A DNA stretch of 64,000 nt from Pseudarthrobacter cellobiosi. GTDB taxonomy: Bacteria > Actinomycetota > Actinomycetes > Actinomycetales > Micrococcaceae. Positions within the stretch are counted from its first letter, which is position 1; every line of letters starts with the position of its first letter. The position numbers and the translations under genes were made by a program. Shown one piece after another: positions 61,598-64,000 of the stretch. The notes under the pieces are model-generated. The model was not told the origin of the DNA. It searched no databases and saw only the letters and a list, made by a program, of their open reading frames with translations. The stretch spans positions 217,970 to 281,969 of the forward strand of contig NZ_JAMXBJ010000048.1 in assembly GCF_023913755.1 (NCBI RefSeq). Reading direction: 5' to 3'.

Positions 61598-63592
61598 CTA
61601 GCTGTCCCGTCCTTCAGAGTGGCCATCGAAGCCGTTGGTGTTGTCGCCTGCTTCGCTGTGCTCTTCTTCACCGTGCTCGGCGTCGCCGGCCTCCAGTTCG
61701 TCTGCTTCGACGGAATCCTCGTCAGACTCGGCGTCATCGGACTCGAAGAAATCCGATTCGACGTCGTCGATGTCTGCATCAACGGCAGCGGCCTCCACGG
61801 CAGTCTTGTCCGCGGCTACCTCGGTCCGGGCAGCAGGCGTGGATGCAGCGGCTTCGGGGCCTGCGGCAGCACGCTCCAGCAGACGCCGGCGCTGAGCTTC
61901 CTCGCGGGCTTCCTCTTCCTCGTCCCAGCCAAGGTCCACGATGTCGGGTTCCTCATCGGCGCCGAGACCCAAGGCATTTTCAGCCACAACGGCCTGCTTC
62001 TGCCATTTAGCCGCCTCATCTTCTCGACCAACGGCGGACAGGGCGTTAGCGTAGGCCCTGAACAGCCTTGGACTGTAGGAGAACGCACGGTTCAAGTCCA
62101 GCTGGGAAATTTCAAGTTCAGCCACGGCAGCGTCCAACTGGCCGAGGTCAGACCGGGCACCGGCCGCCACGATGGCCAACTCGACTTTGCCGGGAGCGTC
62201 AAGGTCATTCGCTTCCTCGGACCGCACCACGTCAAGGGCACGGTCAGGCCGGCCCAGTCCGCGTTCGCAATCTGCCATCACGGGTAGGTGGACGTTCGAA
62301 CCGCTAATGCGGCGGTAGGTCCGGAATTCGCGCAGCGCTTCGCCGTAGTGTCCTGCCGCGTAAGCGGTGAGTCCGACGGCTTCACGGACGGCAGCCAGCC
62401 GGCCACCACGCCGGCTCGCGGCGAGGGCATGCTGGAAAGCCAGCTCGGGCTCTTCGTCGATCAGGCGTCCGGCCATTACCAGGTGGCGGGCAACCCACTC
62501 TGCGCTCTTGTCTTCCAGAGTCTTGATCTGGTGCTGCGTAGCGCGGTCAAGCTCCTTGCCCGTGACATCCTCATCGATTTCCGGGGAACGTTCGCGGTCC
62601 GGACGGTTGGCACTGCGAAGGTCACGCGCGTTGGGTACACGGACCGGGCGGTCTTCCGCACGGTCCCTGCCGAACTGGCGGGGGCCGGAATCACCGCGGT
62701 CGAAGCTCCGGGGGGCACGGTCCTGGCGGTCACCGAACGGCTTGCGGTTGTCGCCGCCGGAGAATCCACGACGCTCACCGTCGCCTTCCCGGCGCGGACG
62801 ATCACCGAAGGACTTGTTGTCCCGGTCACCGAACGGCTTCCGGTCGCCGCCACCTGTGAACGGCTTGCGGTTGTCGCCGCCGAAGCTGCGACGTTCACCG
62901 TCGCCTTCCCGGCGCGGACGATCACCGAAGGACTTGTTGTCCCGGTCACCGAACGGCTTCCGGTCGCCGCCACCTGTGAACGGTTTCCGGTCCCCGCCGC
63001 CGAAGCTGCGACGTTCACCGTCGCCTTCCCGGCGCGGACGATCACCGAAGGACTTGTTGTCCCGGTCACCGAACGGCTTCCGGTCGCCGCCACCTGTGAA
63101 CGGTTTCCGGTCCCCGCCGCCGAAGCTGCGACGTTCACCGTCGCCTTCCCGGCGCGGACGATCACCGAAGGACTTGTTGTCCCGGTCACTATAGGGTTTG
63201 CGTTCGCCGCCACCTGTGAACGGTTTCCGGTCCCCGCCGCTGCTCAAGGGCTTGCGCTCTCCACCGCCGAAGGTACGATGTTCACCGTCACCTTCTCGAC
63301 GAGGACGACCACCATTAGGCTTGTTGTCACGGTCACCATACGGCTTCCGTTCACCGCCGCCTGTGAACGGCTTGCGTTCTCCACCACCGAAGGCACGACG
63401 CTCGCCATCGCCCTCGCGGCGCGGACGATCACCAAAAGGCTTACGTTCACCGGAACCAGGCGCGCGCTTCGGAGCCTCGGAGTTAGGGTCTTCGCGGGAA
63501 CGGAATCCCCGCGGGTCGCCGCCAGAATTGTTGTTGCCGCGGAAAGGACCGCGGTCGTTGCCGCCGCGGTTGCCGCCGTTGTGCTCAGCCAT
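61598..63592 (-). CDS. TPR protein with repetitive basic disordered N-terminus and acidic tail
   Basis: A 664-aa protein in three parts. Residues 1 to about 330 are disordered and basic, with a 40-aa repeat (pieces RKPFTGGGDRKPFGDRDNK and SFGDRPRREGDGERRSFGGG) present about four to five times. Residues about 380-560 form tetratricopeptide-like helices (YAAGHYGEALREFRTYRRIS, ERGLGRPDRALDVV). The last 100 residues are strongly acidic. The TPR part is Rv1691-like. The start at 63592 has AGGAGGA upstream. It leads the operon with the HAD, tlyA, nadK and recN genes. Function unknown; binding of RNA or ribosomes is inference from composition. Confidence 0.85.
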   Translation of the reverse strand: MAEHNGGNRGGNDRGPFRGNNNSGGDPRGFRSREDPNSEAPKRAPGSGERKPFGDRPRREGDGERRAFGGGERKPFTGGGERKPYGDRDNKPNGGRPRREGDGEHRTFGGGERKPLSSGGDRKPFTGGGERKPYSDRDNKSFGDRPRREGDGERRSFGGGDRKPFTGGGDRKPFGDRDNKSFGDRPRREGDGERRSFGGGDRKPFTGGGDRKPFGDRDNKSFGDRPRREGDGERRSFGGDNRKPFTGGGDRKPFGDRDNKSFGDRPRREGDGERRGFSGGDNRKPFGDRQDRAPRSFDRGDSGPRQFGRDRAEDRPVRVPNARDLRSANRPDRERSPEIDEDVTGKELDRATQHQIKTLEDKSAEWVARHLVMAGRLIDEEPELAFQHALAASRRGGRLAAVREAVGLTAYAAGHYGEALREFRTYRRISGSNVHLPVMADCERGLGRPDRALDVVRSEEANDLDAPGKVELAIVAAGARSDLGQLDAAVAELEISQLDLNRAFSYSPRLFRAYANALSAVGREDEAAKWQKQAVVAENALGLGADEEPDIVDLGWDEEEEAREEAQRRRLLERAAAGPEAAASTPAARTEVAADKTAVEAAAVDADIDDVESDFFESDDAESDEDSVEADELEAGDAEHGEEEHSEAGDNTNGFDGHSEGRDS
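62761..63240. repeat. 120-bp near-identical tandem repeats inside the TPR gene
   Basis: Four consecutive 120-bp units begin at 62761, 62881, 63001 and 63121. Units 2 and 3 are identical over all 120 bases; units 1 and 4 differ at a few positions. A more diverged copy region continues to about 63440. The period is a multiple of three and encodes 40 aa per unit. Confidence 0.95.
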
Positions 63593-63786
63593 GGGGATTC
63601 CTCCTGTTATGAGCCGACCACTGGCGCAATCGCAGCCGCTCGTTCCGTGTTTCGTTATCCTACGCAACCCGAAATCAAGCGCTTCGAAGTCCGTACATCT
63701 CAGTCAATTCTAGGCGAGACCTCACCGACAGATGACATGGATCCGTCTCCAGGCCGCCGTCGTGGGAATGTTCACACTCCCCAGGT

Positions 63787-63900
63787 GACGCTCTCGCAGT
63801 TTCTGCAGCGGACGCTCCTGCAGTTCCTGCAGTGTTCCGGCGGACGCTCTATCATTTCCTGCAGCGTTCAGCCGGACGCTCTGCCAGTTCGCGTAGTGGG
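63787..63900. repeat. Short intergenic tandem repeats with GACGCTC core
   Basis: GACGCTC occurs at 63787, 63811, 63843 and 63875 (steps 24, 32 and 32 bp). Between them a CTGCAG-containing segment with TTCCTGCAGYG recurs. The array lies between the TPR gene and the window edge. It has no coding look. The rest of 63593-64000 contains the upstream region of the TPR operon, for which TTGACT on minus near 63700 might be a -35; I see no gene there. Confidence 0.7.
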
Positions 63901-64000
63901 TTGTGTGGTGTACGACGGCGGCGGGTTGGGGCCGGTGCCGCTTCTTCGGCTGTGCGCGGGGCGAGGCGGGTGCGCGGCTTTGAGGTGCAACGCAGTCCAT

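Noticed and set aside
62761..63440. CRISPR-like array
   Set aside because: The repeats are 120 bp, contiguous without spacers, in frame and inside a gene.
63722..64000. Open frame of 92 codons on minus at the right edge
   Set aside because: It runs through the GACGCTC repeats, has low-complexity composition (LQELQERPLQKLRER is repeat-derived) and no ribosome site or domain.

Overview
The window is a 64-kb chromosomal segment of a high-GC actinobacterium. The best fit is Micrococcaceae, an Arthrobacter or Pseudarthrobacter relative. This rests on gene content and order: an actinobacterial division and cell-wall (dcw) cluster headed by mraZ, class II DAHP synthase, a PASTA-domain kinase, GarA, frequent GTG/TTG starts, and a MurE whose specificity motif is not the meso-DAP type, which suits the L-lysine peptidoglycan of Arthrobacter. 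Genus is an inference; no rRNA is present.

Layout. (1) 1-7050, minus strand: dcw cluster mraZ-rsmH-ftsL-ftsI-murE-murF, with murF cut by the window edge, driven by a promoter carrying three MraZ boxes. (2) 7500-27700: a small DUF3040 membrane protein, dinB, a lipoprotein, a polyprenyl diphosphate synthase, an Rv2175c-like DNA-binding protein, a LysM transglycosylase, a PASTA kinase, aroG, an acyltransferase, two tandem alpha/beta hydrolases plus a membrane protein, a ROK glucokinase, a fadD15-like acyl-CoA ligase, pyruvate carboxylase and an orphan ParA. (3) 27760-32460: gcvH-garA-merR(ftsR)-DUF151-merR on minus, then a membrane protein and a Fpg/Nei glycosylase on plus, then tRNA-Pro(GGG). 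(4) 32760-40620, minus: parA-scpA-scpB-rluB-tyrA-cmk-plsC-der, the chromosome segregation/ribosome block. (5) 40870-52610: a metabolic block with dctA, a CitA/CitB-type two-component system, an aminotransferase with an NCS1 permease, a frameshifted reductase gene, and a GntR-controlled methylcitrate operon prpDBC. (6) 52750-63590, minus: one long operon TPR protein-HAD phosphatase-small protein-tlyA-nadK-recN-pyrG-NUDIX-xerD-NUDIX. (7) 63593-64000: non-coding DNA with short tandem repeats.

Blocks 2, 3, 4 and 6 follow gene orders known from Mycobacterium tuberculosis (about Rv2173-Rv2187, Rv1826-Rv1830, Rv1708-Rv1713 and Rv1691-Rv1701). Block 5 interrupts the usual parA/xerD neighbourhood and is the accessory part. 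Its genes could let the cell import C4-dicarboxylates and ureides or nucleobases and burn propionyl-CoA.

The most interesting non-routine signals are: the 120-bp near-identical tandem repeats that build a basic disordered region in the TPR protein; paired TGTATACA operators 63 bp apart between the prp regulator and the permease gene group; the single-base frameshift in the reductase gene; the MraZ-box promoter; a 12-bp palindrome inside the fadD promoter; a GTGA-N6-TCAC site between dctA and its sensor kinase; and short tandem repeats at the right edge. I found no CRISPR array, prophage, insertion sequence or clearly new defence system.
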